The notes under the pieces: model-generated
Told to the model about the DNA's origin: nothing
Database searches by the model: none
What the model saw: the letters and a program-made list of their open reading frames with translations, nothing else
DNA from: Grammothele lineata
Lineage: Eukaryota > Basidiomycota > Agaricomycetes > Polyporales > Polyporaceae
Length of the DNA: 64,000 bases
Assembly: GCA_002150815.3 (NCBI GenBank)
Contig: NDFF03000001.1
Span: 682,001-746,000 of the forward strand
Reading direction: 5' to 3'
Translations under genes and position numbers: made by a program
In this document: positions 25,512-37,170 of the stretch, one piece after another
Numbering within the stretch: position 1 is the stretch's first letter
Layout of the letters: the number at the start of each line of letters is the position of its first letter

Positions 25512-27506
25512 TCATGCGAAGGCGAGCGCTGAACCCAACACACTGACGACGAAAGCAACGCCCACACCGAGCATGGCCTGCGGCGACGGGAGGGCTGCCG
25601 CGCCGCTGTTGCCGCTGTTTCCGCTGCTGCCGGTGTTCGACGAGCCGGAGCTGCCGGACGTCGACGCGGGCGCAGAGGGCGTGAAGACGGCGCTCGGGTT
25701 TGACAGGCAGGAGCTCGCAGCGGCGTTGGCGTTCTGGACGGAGGAGGGCGCGTTGGCGTTCACAGTCGCGTTCCCACCAAAGTCGCACGAAGTCGAGGCG
25801 CGGTTCGTGATCTCGTAGAACTCGCTCATGACGAACGACAGCTTGGTCTCTGCGGGGCAGGGGTAAGTGATGTGATGTCAGAGGAGGGCATGAGACAAAT
25901 GTACCGGGGTCGCAGAACGCAACGCGGCCGTAGGTGCCAGTCGTGCCATTGGCAGAAATATCATCACAGTTGCCGCCTTGCTGACCGAGAGTCGAGCATG
26001 CGAAATCAAGCAGGGGGCCGACGATAGCAGTGACGTTGTCCGTCTTCGGGGTGAACAGACAGCTCAGCACCGAGTCAAGGCAAGAGCACGAGGCATCGTT
26101 CGGGGTCGGGGGAAGCGTGGTCGACGCCATCCAGGTCGAGTTCGTCGTCGGGCAGCCGGGGAACTGGGTCGTACCCGCATCACTTTGCGAGGGAACGGTG
26201 GGCAGGGTGACATTGCCATATTGGTTGACGAGGCGGTTGAAGTCGTCGTTGGGAGTGACTGTGTTTGAGCTCGAGTCAATCGTGACCATGCCAAACTGGC
26301 CTTGATCACTCGTCGCTGGGAAGTAACTGAACGCCAATGCGCCTGACCAGATGTCGGACATAGGCTGGCTGAAGATCGTGCCAACCTCTGTCCAGAGGCG
26401 GGGAGGCGATGTGACACATCCGAACTCAGAGAAGTACGCGGGGATATTCAGGCCCGCGAAGTCGCCGTTCTTGCCGCTATAAACGGAAGGCGATGCATCG
26501 CCGCACCACTCACTGTGAAAAGAGTGGTAATAATGAGATGGTGTTTCCCAGCCGAAAGCTGCGCATCGGACTTACTAGTTGTTCAGCCCGAAAAGGTCGA
26601 TAGCAGACGAGCCGGAGTTTGCGTTCGTCGGGTCACAGCCCAGATATTCAGCCAGCGGGAGGACCCAGTTGTCAGCACCATCGATAGCCGCATAGCCAAC
26701 AAGGGCAGAAGACGAGATGGAGTTACTACAGGGACGAGGGTTACATGAAGGCGGTCACCGCCGGGTGAGAGTTCACGAGTCAGTAACATGTCCCGGTGGG
26801 AACGGCAGCAGAGAATGCGCACAGGTAAGACCGGACGTCACGGGCGGCAGCTTTTATGAAGGCCGCAGCCCCCGTTTCCGCGCCAGGGTCAGTGATGACC
26901 TCGTTACCGACGTTATACGCGAGGACATTGTCGTACTTGTTGAAGACATTAATGGTGTTGATGTACTGGTCGAGAAGGTCCGTTGTCCATGTAGGGTTCA
27001 GCCGGTCGATGGAGCCAGCGCCCGGAAGCGCGAGGTCAATGCTGAAACACGGTGAGCGGCCCAGACTGACAGTTACGGGAAGGCGACGAACATGGTGTAA
27101 ATGCCGGCCTGACTAAGTGCGCTCATGCACGCATCGTGGTTGAGGGAAGAGTTGACGCTGTATATACGGACAGCGTTCACGGTGAGCTGCTTGAGGAAAG
27201 AAATGTCGCGGTTGCAAGCGGACTCGTCCGTCAGAGGGTCGATGAACGTGGAGGGCTCCGAGAACGGGTTGTTAGGGTCGGTAGAGAGTTCGCCTGTGGA
27301 CGCCGGTTGGATGGAGTAGGATACTTGCATGTGGTGGACTCACCCTGTTCCTGGTACGCAATTCCCTTGATGAAGAACCGGGTTCCATCCGCAGAATAGA
27401 GGTAACGGCCATTCCTAGTGACTTTTGGGAGAGCGTGTACGCCGGCGGCGAGTGCGAGTGCACCGGTAGCGACCGCGGCAATGCGAGCGAAGGGTGAGGA
27501 GAACAT
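25512..27506 (-). CDS. GPI-anchored beta-1,3-glucanosyltransferase (GH72 + X8/CBM43)
   Basis: Gas/Gel-type enzyme that cuts and re-joins beta-1,3-glucan chains at the outer plasma membrane. Signal peptide MFSSPFARIAAVATGALAL, then the GH72 start KVTRNGRYLYSADGTRFFIKG. The acid/base Glu lies in YNVGNEVI and the nucleophile Glu in YFSEFGC. Several short introns interrupt the domain. A Cys-rich X8/CBM43 module follows (ASCSCLDSVLSCLF, DFACSTLGQQGGNCDDI, YGRVAFCDP). Then comes a Gly/Ser spacer and a hydrophobic GPI-signal tail ending VVSVLGSALAFA. A tttaaaa box about 90 bases upstream (27591-27600) could serve as TATA. Confidence 0.95.
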
Positions 27507-27804
27507 TAGCCCTCTTGGAGGGGGTGAAGAGAGTAAAGAGAGGGTGTGGGCAGAAGGCTGGGCAGAAGGGCAGAACGTGGGGCGGGATGGGCTTTTAAAA
27601 GAGCGGACCGGGCTGGAGAGTCGTGGGGGAGGACAGATCGAGCAGAGGCGTTCCGTGCCCGAAGGCCCTAATTAGACGCCACCTCCTCGGCCACGTGCTC
27701 TTAACAAGCCTTGGCGAGGCTGTTCCGCGGCCAGGGAACGGCCATTTGTGTCCGAGGCTAACCGCTTGTGCGGCTGTGGCTGCCTCACAAGATACTCGCC
27801 TAAT
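27507..27804. promoter_or_regulatory. Promoter side of the GH72 gene and 5' flank of tRNA-Lys
   Basis: Just under 300 bases. It contains the ttttaaaa box at about 27592-27600 on the GH72 side, then GC-rich sequence up to the tRNA at 27805. No coding frame of note. Confidence 0.4.
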
Positions 27805-27887
27805 GCCCGCCTAGCTCAATCGGATAGAGCGTCAGACTCTTAAGGCGGGTGATCTGAAGGCTGCGAGTTCGACCCTCGCGGTGGGCT
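27805..27887 (+). tRNA. tRNA-Lys (anticodon CUU) with 9-nt intron
   Basis: Same sequence, base for base, as the copy at 8860-8942 but on the other strand. Acceptor stem GCCCGCC/GGTGGGC, anticodon CTT at 27839-27841, intron at 27843-27851, T arm GCGAG-TTCGACC-CTCGC. The internal B box is intact. The sequence upstream differs from that of the other copy, so only the gene itself is conserved. Confidence 0.96.
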
Positions 27888-27891
27888 AGTG

Positions 27892-27898
27892 TTTTTTT
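27892..27898 (+). terminator. RNA polymerase III T-run after tRNA-Lys
   Basis: Seven consecutive T begin four bases after the discriminator base, the usual Pol III stop signal. Confidence 0.8.
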
Positions 27899-28117
27899 CT
27901 TAAATCCCCTCTAGAGGGTGCCAGCTCACCCAAGTATTCGCTATCGGCGACTTATCATAATGCGAGCTTCTATCTCGCACTCTGCTGCAGTCCTGTTCGT
28001 CTATTCAAATCGTATACACCGCGTCCAATACATAAATTGATCGTGAAAGCAACGTCCGAGCGTGTCTCGTCGTGAAGAAGCATTAGGTTTTAACGATGCT
28101 CAGCACCGTCGCAAGAA

Positions 28118-29248
28118 TCATCCGCGGTAAGTGCAGCAACTACGCAACAAAGTGAGCCTCTGATGTCGTCCTGTTCCAGGCGGTCTACTCACCTGATCAT
28201 GTACGGCAATATGGATACAAGCAGACAGGCCCAGGACGCCCACAGCAGGAATATCGCATCGCCTGTTGATACAGTGATGCCGAGGGGAGCAGGATTACTG
28301 CTCTGTCCAACTATGAAGTCATTGATGCCTTCAGCCTTCTTGATAATAACGGTCCAAATGGTCGCGCCAATGAGCAGCGTGAGCGCTCCAAGGACGGCGA
28401 AGGCGGTCGACAGAAGGAAGAGTAGTGTATGTTTCAGCAGTCCTCTATATACGCATAACCGCGTGACGTCGTCATCAAGCACAGCACAGAGTAGTCCCAA
28501 ACGTACGTGATGAAGGCCAACGCGGTGGCGACCGTACCAATGAGAATTAGGTAGTACGCCCCGTTGGAGAACGAGCCCAGGTAGCTTGTGTCAATGAACG
28601 TGCCAACATTGATGAACGACTCGCTGATATGGGAGTAGTTCGATGGCATGTCGGCCAGAATAACACGGAAAGGCTCGAAGCGGTTGGCGGCCGAGATGTT
28701 CGAGCAAATGCCGGTTGAACCGTTCACTGACCCGCAGAAGGAGTACAACCCGAATTTGTACTGGTCGCGCAGACCTAGGTTTTGTTCGAGAGGTACTGAG
28801 TCGTTCGTGGCATACAGGTTATTGATGGGGTCTCCGAGAGCGGCCGCGAGGGCGTTCCTGGGAGCAGGTAAGTTTGCTTGACAGAACGTAGAACAGATGA
28901 ACGCGCACCCATATCCGGACATGTTAACTTCGACCTGCGCAGCGCACGGCGTCAACCTCCAAGGCTCTCATGTCGATGTGTGCGTGCTGGAATCACCATA
29001 GAAATGCCTCGAGGCACCTTGGAAGAGTTGATTTGACCAATCTTGTCGTCGGAAGATCATTAAGCGGGGAGATAAGGAGTATCACAAGCAAGGATCGGTC
29101 ACTCACATGGACGAAGATGAGCATAAGTAGCGCGGCGAAGCTGGGGCATGCGAGCGGGTAGGTCGCGTCGGCCTAGGCACGCGCGAGGCGGACATTACGA
29201 GACTTACGAGAGGAAGGAGGCGGTGCCGATGCATACTTCGCCGCGCAT
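28118..29248 (-). CDS. SUR7/PalI-type four-helix plasma-membrane protein
   Basis: Family members sit in eisosomes/MCC patches of the plasma membrane or act in alkaline pH sensing (PalI/Rim9). The chosen start at 29248 gives MRGEVCIGTASFLS, and after an intron at 29141-29207 it continues FAALLMLIFVHIGQINSSKVPRGISM. A lumenal region follows with NMSGYG, QYKFGLYSFC and a later Cys pair (CGSVN, ICSN). Three more hydrophobic segments come next: YYLILIGTVATALAFI, LLFLLSTAFAVLGALTLLIGATIW and AIFLLWASWACLLVSILPYMI. The end SCCTYRG requires an intron after PYMI. The junction near residue 60 is uncertain. The gene is divergent from the sterol glucosyltransferase gene. Confidence 0.82.
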
Positions 29249-29584
29249 GGTTCGGTGACGAGGAGAGGAGAGGGGGGAGGATTAGGGTATCCAGGGCGTC
29301 GAGGAGAGAAACGAACCAGAGCAGACGAGGCCTCGCGGAAACCTGACGCGACCCGCGCGCGCCGACTCGCCAAACTCAATGTCTCACCTCCGACTTCCTT
29401 TTCGGGCCGCAGTTGGCCCGCCTAATGGGCGCTAAGCGATCGCCGCTAATGGGCGTGTGTGTGGCGGCGTTGCGCGTCCTCTCCTTCCGCCGTCCTCTCG
29501 TCCAGAGAACATGCCTGTTTAATGGAACGGAGTCTTTTCTCGCGCTCTTTACTCCTAGCCACCACCACCTCACTGTCCTGCACA
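29249..29584. promoter_or_regulatory. Divergent promoter of the SUR7/PalI-like and ATG26 genes
   Basis: 336 bases between two start codons. It contains a repeated taatgggcg (about 29421 and 29446), a direct repeat that could be a regulator site. No TATA box is evident. Confidence 0.4.
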
Positions 29585-32500
29585 ATGGCCCAACAACAAC
29601 AGGACTCCAGCCTTCCTCCGGCTTCCGCGGAGAACCCTCCAGTTATCACCGTCTCTTCGCCCGCACCAACGCCCGCAGGTCTGAGCGAGAGCACGCCCGA
29701 CTCCAAGGGCAACGTTGTCAAGCGCGCCATGGACGCGACGGCGGAGAAGCTTGCTCGAGCAAAGGTCTCGCTCTCCCAGAGCCAACCGTCTCTTCCCCAG
29801 ACCGGTCCAAGACGTATGCTCTCCCTGGCTAGGGGTAGAGGGAAGGCGAGGCATGACGACGAAGGCATGTCGCTGTTGACTTCTGTTGGTTTCGTGATCC
29901 TGATGTTGATGCTTGCGTAGGCCACAAGCAGGCTTCACAGTCTCAGGTGCTAGCCTCTTCGCCAACTTCACCCTCTCGGCGTTCCGGCAGACACCCATCC
30001 GGGACTCACGGTGATGAAGAATCTCCCTTCATAACACCTCAATCCCCTTCTCTCCAACCTAACCGCTCGGAGCATCTTCTTTTCAGAGGATTCCGCTCGG
30101 TAAGTCGTTCTATCTGCCAATAGCATCTCCATACACCCAAGAACTTGACGTAATCCTCTATTGCACGTCCATCTTAGGTACATGCTGGAACGCAGACTTT
30201 TATTCAAGCTCTCCAGGCTGTTCCTTGGGCTGAGGACCAAGATAATGACGACGAGTACATCAATCATAATACTCCCATAGAAGACGCAGACAGCGAGGAG
30301 GAGGATAGAACAAGTGAGCATACAGAGGTTGGTCTTGCATGTGCCTTGACGTGACTCGGCGGACAGCGAATCGCTTGACTTCATCCATTCATGCCATCTA
30401 TCGTCCATTGGCCCGCCTTAGAAGAGGAGAAGCTTTCAGTTCAGCTACTCGCACGGCTAGGACACCTGCACTGCCAAGTGTTTCAGACGCTGAAGATGCA
30501 CCGGGGGAGACGGTGTTATCCGACGAAGAGCCTGAAGGCGACTTTGAGCCTGCTGCGGGAAACCCCATTACGGATGCAAGCCACTCAGGGAGGATATCCC
30601 CGGAAACGATATCCGACTTGGACACCTCTGTCCCCAACATGTCGCTGACGACTGGGAAAAGAGAAAGGGCTGCTAGCCGCTCTGGAAGCATGGCTACCGT
30701 GAGGGTAGATCGGCGCGCACAATTAGCGACGAAGCTGCGGGATGTGTTCAACCTCGGCGATATCAACGAAGTTGTGGCAGGTAAGATCTACAATGTTGCG
30801 GTAACGGGGTGGCGGTTAACGAACTATGTAGAGATGCCATGCTGGTTACTGCGCTCAGTTCGTAAGTTGCTCGATGCATCATGGTGCAGGGTGGAGTGTT
30901 CATTACTTGCACAGTGTTACAGGGTTATATGTACCTCACAGACGCATATATCTGTTTCTTTGCGCATCTTCCAGCGAGAGAGGTCCGTGCTGATCTCATC
31001 TATTGTTGCTTGTACTCATATTTCCATAGGATCAAGTGATCAAGTCCGGCGCTCTGTACAAGAAAGCTCAGCGGACCAAGCGTTGGATAAAGCACTGGTT
31101 CACTCTCAAGAACGACGTGCTGTCATGGTATCAGTCTGCATCAGTAAGGTCCACCGTTGAGGCGTTCGAGGCAATGAGCTCATACTCTGATAGGATCCGT
31201 ACTTCCCTCACGGCGTTGTAGACCTTCGGTATGCGATAAGTTGCGAGCCCGTGAGCGACAAAGGGATCCGCCTACGGACGACGCAGAAATCAATCAGATT
31301 GCAAGCGGACTCAGTACCTAGTCGTGACGAATGGATGAAGACTATCCGTAAAGTCATGCTGAAGGCACAGAATGTAGGCGACTCTATTAAGGTGAGTGTA
31401 ACCGTTCACTGCATCTTCGTCAACATAGCTCATGAATCAATCCAGATCGCCATCCCATATCCTACGGTTGTGGACGTCGACAGGTCTAATGCCATGGACT
31501 TCAGCGAGACCATTGAGATCAAGGTGCAAGACAGAAACACTGATTTCGCTGTCGACTCCTACTTCTTCGCATATTTCCAAGACCTGCCAAAGGCATTGGA
31601 GCAAATTCGTGACGCCGTCCGCACTTACCGCGCTCTTCCCTCTCCGTGTGCTGCGGCGGTTGTCGACAGCACCGCGGCTCGTTCATCCAGCCCACGAGCC
31701 GTTGATAATCTACCGTCGAGCTCTTCCGCTGGCCCGTCACCGAAGCCGGCTTCCGGTTTCCGGCTAACATCGCTGCTGCAGACACTACCAATGTCTCGTA
31801 CTGCAAGCGCACCCATCACTCATGATGGGACCAGCGAGGATTTCACGCACATCGTTAAACGGAGCGGCACATCCTTCGTCCCCATTACGACGTCCCCCGA
31901 TGCCACCGCCGAAGGTGAGATTCCGGGGTCACCAAACACTCTACGTGCATCCGTCTCGAGTCTAACGCCCACACCCACACCTACCATGGCTCCCAAACAC
32001 ACCTACCCTCCCTCAACTACTATGTCGAACTCAGACATCCGCAACGCTGCGCCTTCGTCTGCCCCACCATCCAGCGGGAGTATGTGGTCCGTGGGCATGC
32101 CCTCAATTCCTTCTTGGCTCCGTGTTCCGGTCCCCTCGCGTTCCACCCTATTCGGCGCCCCTTCGACAGTTGTCCGCCCCGATTTTGAACACGCAGCGAC
32201 CATGCCCGTCACACAGACGATCACCGAGGTTGTGTCTTCCCGCACACCGCCGTCAAACAGCCGGCCAGTGAGCGGCGACTTCGGGTTCTACAGCGTTCTT
32301 GAGACGCCGGAGACGACGGTCGACGCGACTACACTAGTGAAGTTCCGGGAGGCATTCGCGTTTGACGAGAAAGAGAGTGTCCTTGGTAGTAAGTTTTTTG
32401 ACCATCTTTTGTCGAGGCGCCATCCTTATTCTTCCTAGTCTTTCACGGGTATTTGTTCCGACTGCTCCCCATGTATGGCCGTCTCTTTGTGTCGACCAAC

Positions 32501-34917
32501 TACTTCTGCTTCAAATCGAGTGGTCCCTTAACCTCGAGGACCAAGGTGCGCACGCACACATTACTAAAGCGGGACACATCTAACCTGGTTGCAGATGATC
32601 CTTCCCTTGAAAGACATCCTCTCAACCGAGAAGCAGAAATCTTTCCGCTTTGGTCATCACGGTCTAGTGATCATCGTCAAAGGACACGAGGAGCTCTTTT
32701 TTGAGTTTACGGACGAGGAACGTCGCGACGCATTCATCAGTGTCATCCATCGCCAACTTGAAGACGTTAGGAAGCGCGCTGAGGCTTTGCCCGACCCGCA
32801 CTCCACAACAGACACGCGTCACGACGCACTCATACTAGAGGAGTTCGGGCCTAGACACTCACTCAACATGAGTGAAAGCGGCTCGCAGCACAGCTCGAAT
32901 GACTCGGCGCCAGCGTACATGTTCACTTCACAGTCGTCAACATTCCTCTCTTTCAAACCGGACAAGCCGTTGCACTTCACCTTCCTCACGATCGGCTCGC
33001 GCGGCGACGTTCAACCGTATATCGCGCTCGCTAAAGGTCTCATGGCTGACGGCCACCGGGTGCGAATTGCGACACATGGGGAGTTTAAGGACTGGGTGGA
33101 ATCGGTGAGTGCTCTCGTTGAAATTTACTATGTTTTCTCTCTTGACTGGTCGACCAGCACGGGATCGAGTTCGGGTATGTTGGGGGAGACCCGGCCGAGC
33201 TGATGCGTATATGCGTCGAGAATGGTACTTTTACCGTTGCGTTCCTGAAGGAGGGCATGCAGAAGGTCAGATCTTCTACCTTCTACTGTCTTCAAGTGCG
33301 CTGATGTATTGCTCCATAGTTCCGTGGATGGATTGACGACCTTCTCAAGACATCTTGGGAGGCATGCCAGGGGACTGACGTTCTCGTAGAGAGCCCGAGC
33401 GCGATGGCTGGTTACCACATCGCTGAAGCTTTGAAGATACCCTACTTCCGAGCGTTCACTATGACGTGGTCTCGGACAAGGTGGGTTCATTGATGGTACT
33501 TTCTGAATCGAGCTGACGTGGTCGCAGAGCATACCCACATGCCTTTGCCGTCCCCGAACACAAGGTATGTTCAAGCTTCCCTCGAACGAGGCACCCACTG
33601 ATAGTTCTTTGTAGATGGGCGGCAACTACAACTACATGGTGAGTTTGAGTATAGTTCGATATTTGATCCGATATTTGACACCATACTCACGGTTCGATGT
33701 TGCGCAGACATATGTCCTATTTGACCAAGTATTCTGGCGAGGCACCGCCGGTCAGATTAATCGTTGGCGCAGGAATACCCTCGGCCTGCATGGTACCGGC
33801 CTGGACAAGATGGATCCCCACAAGATTCCTTTCCTGTACAACTTCAGCCCCACGATCGTGCCTCCTCCCCTCGATTGGCCTGAATGGATTCGCGTGACTG
33901 GTAATCGCGGTCTTCCTTGAATCGGTTTTCACGCGCTGACACCCTGAACAGGATATTGGTTCCTAGACGACGCTGATGTGAGTGCGAAGAAGTGGGAGCC
34001 CCCGCAGGACCTACTAGACTTCATAGCGGAAGCGCGCAAGGCCGACAAGAAGGTCGTCTACATCGGCTTCGGCAGCATTGTCGTTCCCGATCCTAAGGCT
34101 ATGACACGCTGTGTCATTGACGCTATTGTACAGAGTGGGGTATATGCCATCCTGTCTAAAGGCTGGTCGGATCGTCTGGTGAAGAATCAGCCGGCGAGCA
34201 CGGAGGTGGAGGAGCCGCTGCCGAAGCAGATATACCCCATCTCGTCAATCCCACATGACTGGCTGTTCAAGCAGATCGATGCTGCTTGTCACCATGGTGG
34301 GGCGGGGACTACTGGCGCTAGTCTGCGAGGTATGTGGACCGTTGAGTGCATCGTATGCATAGTTGCTTATTTTTCGACAGCCGGCATTCCCACAATTATC
34401 AAGCCCTTCTTCGGGGACCAGTTCTTCTGGGCCGACCGTGTAGAGGCGCTTGGTATCGGGGCTGCTGTGCGGAAGCTCACTGTGGAGACACTTTCGGATG
34501 CCCTGCGTGAAGCAACAACCAACCAGAAGCTGATAGACCGCGCCAAAGTTGTCGGCGAGCGTATCCGAGCGGTTCGTTTGTCATTTTCTCACCAGTATAT
34601 TTGTCTGACGACCATGGCAGGAAAATGGTGTTGCCACCGCTATTGAGGCCATTTACCGTGACCTAGAGTACGCTCGGTCGCTCGTTAAGGGTGCCGCGCA
34701 CCGCGATCTCCATCAGGAGGAGTTGCTTGAGGCCGATGCTGAGAATGCTACCATCCGCGACTACCATATCTCCTCGACCCCTCCAGAGTCTGGGCCTGAG
34801 CATCCAAGCCCGAGCATCTCGGCGAGCGGTGATGCCAGCGAGGATGTCAGCGAAGATGCTAGCGAATGGAGCGTCATCTCCGACTCAGACTCGCCTTCTC
34901 CCGAGTCTCCACCGTAA
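29585..34917 (+). CDS. ATG26: Sterol 3-beta-glucosyltransferase (GRAM-PH-GRAM-GT)
   Basis: Transfers glucose from UDP-glucose to ergosterol; in some fungi it also acts in pexophagy. The N-terminus is disordered and Ser/Pro-rich. Domains in order: a GRAM half ([35 protein letters not shown]), a PH domain ([22 protein letters not shown]), a Ser/Pro linker, and a second GRAM ([20 protein letters not shown]). The GT1 domain follows ([53 protein letters not shown]). The UDP-sugar signature [28 protein letters not shown] is intact across an intron at about 34329-34379. The Ser/Glu-rich tail follows. About 13 introns; the one at 29865-29920 seems to use a GC donor. Length near 1,450 residues fits the family. 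Confidence 0.94.
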
Positions 34918-35161
34918 CCTTGCCCTGCCGACGGATGATCACTATGCCCACAGCTACCATCTTATGACTAACTAACATTTCCCTTCTCACATGCTTAATG
35001 CCGTTTCTCCTTTGATAGGATTGATCCTGTACATCCTTTAGATGCCTGCCTGTCCTTGTATGACTACCATATAATTGTATTACTGTTCTTGCTTCCCTAC
35101 GCCTATACTCCGCTGTCAATACACCCTTATTGCCTTCGAGCTCCTGCATGTGCGGGTCCCC

Positions 35162-36692
35162 TTACATCGTTGCACTTGCAGAGTCATTCTTGTAGTGCTC
35201 ATCAAAGATGCGCTTGCTGAACTGTCCGAAGTCCTCGTCTGCAGACAGCCGCTGGTCGACGTTGGGTTGCATGAAAAGTGCAAAGGTCTCGCGCGAGATC
35301 AATTCCGCATCTGGAGCGGCGCCGACGCGCACACAGTGAGGTGTTGCGCGCAGGCGGGCGCCCGTGGCCAGCTCGAGCGCCTCTCCTGTCTGGAATGCGA
35401 GGCAATCGGTAGGGATGGAGACCTTGGTGAGAGCTCCGCCACGCGTACGGATATAGAGTCCGGATGAAGGCGAGGGTGATTGCACGACCGTAGGCTCGCC
35501 ACCAGAGGAATCCCGGTGGAGATACATGGCCTGCGGACATTCGTCAAATTTGATACACCCAGCCTGTGAAGGGACAGAGAAGCCACGTACCGAGCACAGG
35601 CCGGTAAGAAGCGAATGGTCAAGGTGGAACCCGCACCAGCTATCAATCGCCTCATCCTCGGCGGGAAGCGGGTTTTCCGGCGAAGGCGGAAAATAGTGCA
35701 GGAGCCGCGCCTTCGCAGTCTGCGAGTCCTTGATGAGATCGGCAAGGGAGAGGGAAGAGTCTGAGAAGTAGGAGGAAGCTAGACACGATCTCAGCGTCAG
35801 GTAGTGCTCATCAAGATGTCTTCACGAGACCCACCAAAAGGCTGGCAAGCGGTGGCAAGTTGGCAGCCAACCCCGAAGACAAATCTATCGGGCGTGAGCT
35901 CGACGCGTTCAGAACCTCACCTGAAACTGGCTAGCTTACCGGCCGAGGTCCTTAAATGCCTGGTCAAACTCGTTTACTTCCGTTATTTCGCTTGGCCCTG
36001 CCCTGAGGGGTTAGCTTTGCGGTTTTAATAGCAGAGCAGCTTATGCGAACAGATGTTCTTCCCGTAGTACTCTGGGTATGCCTTGCGCAGTTCGGTTGAA
36101 ACACTCGGCTCGTCCAGGACAGGATTTGCGTAATACGAGCCCTTCATAGTATCTGCGACTTCAATCAATACGACTTCGACAATCTGACATGGAGGTGATT
36201 TTACCTGGTTTTCCATTCATGATTTCCTGACTGTGCGATTAACCACTGGTATTCGACTTATATACCGTCGGTATCTCACCTTGCCGTGAGACCAACCAAA
36301 GCTGTGCACAGTGATAAGTTCACTTGTACACGCCGTGATGGCCACCTAGGCTTACCTGTAGCGACTTTCGGGATCTGCATAGCGTTCGCGGACGTCTTCC
36401 GGCAGGTTCGCAAACTTGTACGCAAGCCTCAATAGCCTCTCCCGTGCAGGCACGTATATGGGAGGCAAGTCCCGGACAATAATAATGCCCAGGCTGTCAG
36501 GCTGCGATCCAAAAGCCTTCTCTAGAAAACTCTTCTCATTGGAAGTTATTCAACGTGTAGGGATAGTTTGAACGCACCGATAGACGGAGTCAGTGATTGC
36601 GGGGCGTTCAGCAAAGAGTTGTAAGAGATTGCAACGGCGCCCTCAGCGGTGTAGGTTATGTTGTTGGAAACATTGCTGGAGACAGTGGCCAT
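35162..36692 (-). CDS. Isopenicillin-N-synthase-like 2-oxoglutarate/Fe(II) dioxygenase
   Basis: Six or more exons are joined by short introns. Start MATVSSNVSNNITYTAEGAV; then IIIVRDLPPIYVPARERLLRLAYKFANLPEDVRERYAD (a DIOX-N-like region); then SFGWSHGKEIMNGKPDTMKGSYYANP; then FDQAFKDLGRFVFGVGCQLA. The jelly-roll core carries WCGFHLDHSLLTGL, where H-L-D supplies two iron ligands. ATPHCVRV supplies the distal His, and a following Arg-containing strand would bind 2-oxoglutarate. These proteins are widespread in fungi, usually annotated clavaminate-synthase-like, and have no known substrate. The neighbours (ATG26, RIC1) give no clue to function. Confidence 0.8.
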
Positions 36693-37170
36693 CGTCCTCC
36701 GAAAAAGGGTTCGCATGAGGGAAAACATGAAGGGCCAGAAGACCAACCTTGCTTCAATGATGTTGAAAAAGAAGAGGCCTAAGCTGGTCTAAGGCAGAGT
36801 TGAACTATCTGGACAGCTTCAGCCTCCGCGTGGTAGGCGCTCGGCTATCACGGCGGTCGGTATCGACCCCGTGCCAGGAACTAAGTAGATGCTCTTGGGC
36901 CACCACGCGTATTGCAGGTTTCTTATCTCAGCCAGCGTTGCTCATCAGAGGACGCTGTGATACTTAGTACGCGGCAGACGTGACTAGCACGCCAGCAATC
37001 GGCTCATCATGCATCATGATCAGTCTCAGAGAACAACGAAACAATCTGTCGATATGCTGTGGTATGTGTACAAGGTTGTCTAGTACATAACTTATCCAGT
37101 CACCGAATTGTCCTATCCCACCAGTTACAAGCCGTGCGCAGAGATATACAAGAAGGAGTCCAATGAACGA
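36693..37170. other. Spacer upstream of the dioxygenase and downstream of RIC1, with a strong hairpin
   Basis: No coding frame of note. A short perfect-stem hairpin lies at 36849-36873: cacgg, a bulged c, ggtcg, loop gtat, cgacc, ccgtg. No tRNA can be built around it. The rest shows nothing. Confidence 0.4.

Noticed and set aside
36800..36900. Possible tRNA around the 36849-36873 hairpin
   Set aside because: A B-box-like ggtcgatacc appears on the minus strand, but no acceptor, D or anticodon stems can be paired with it.
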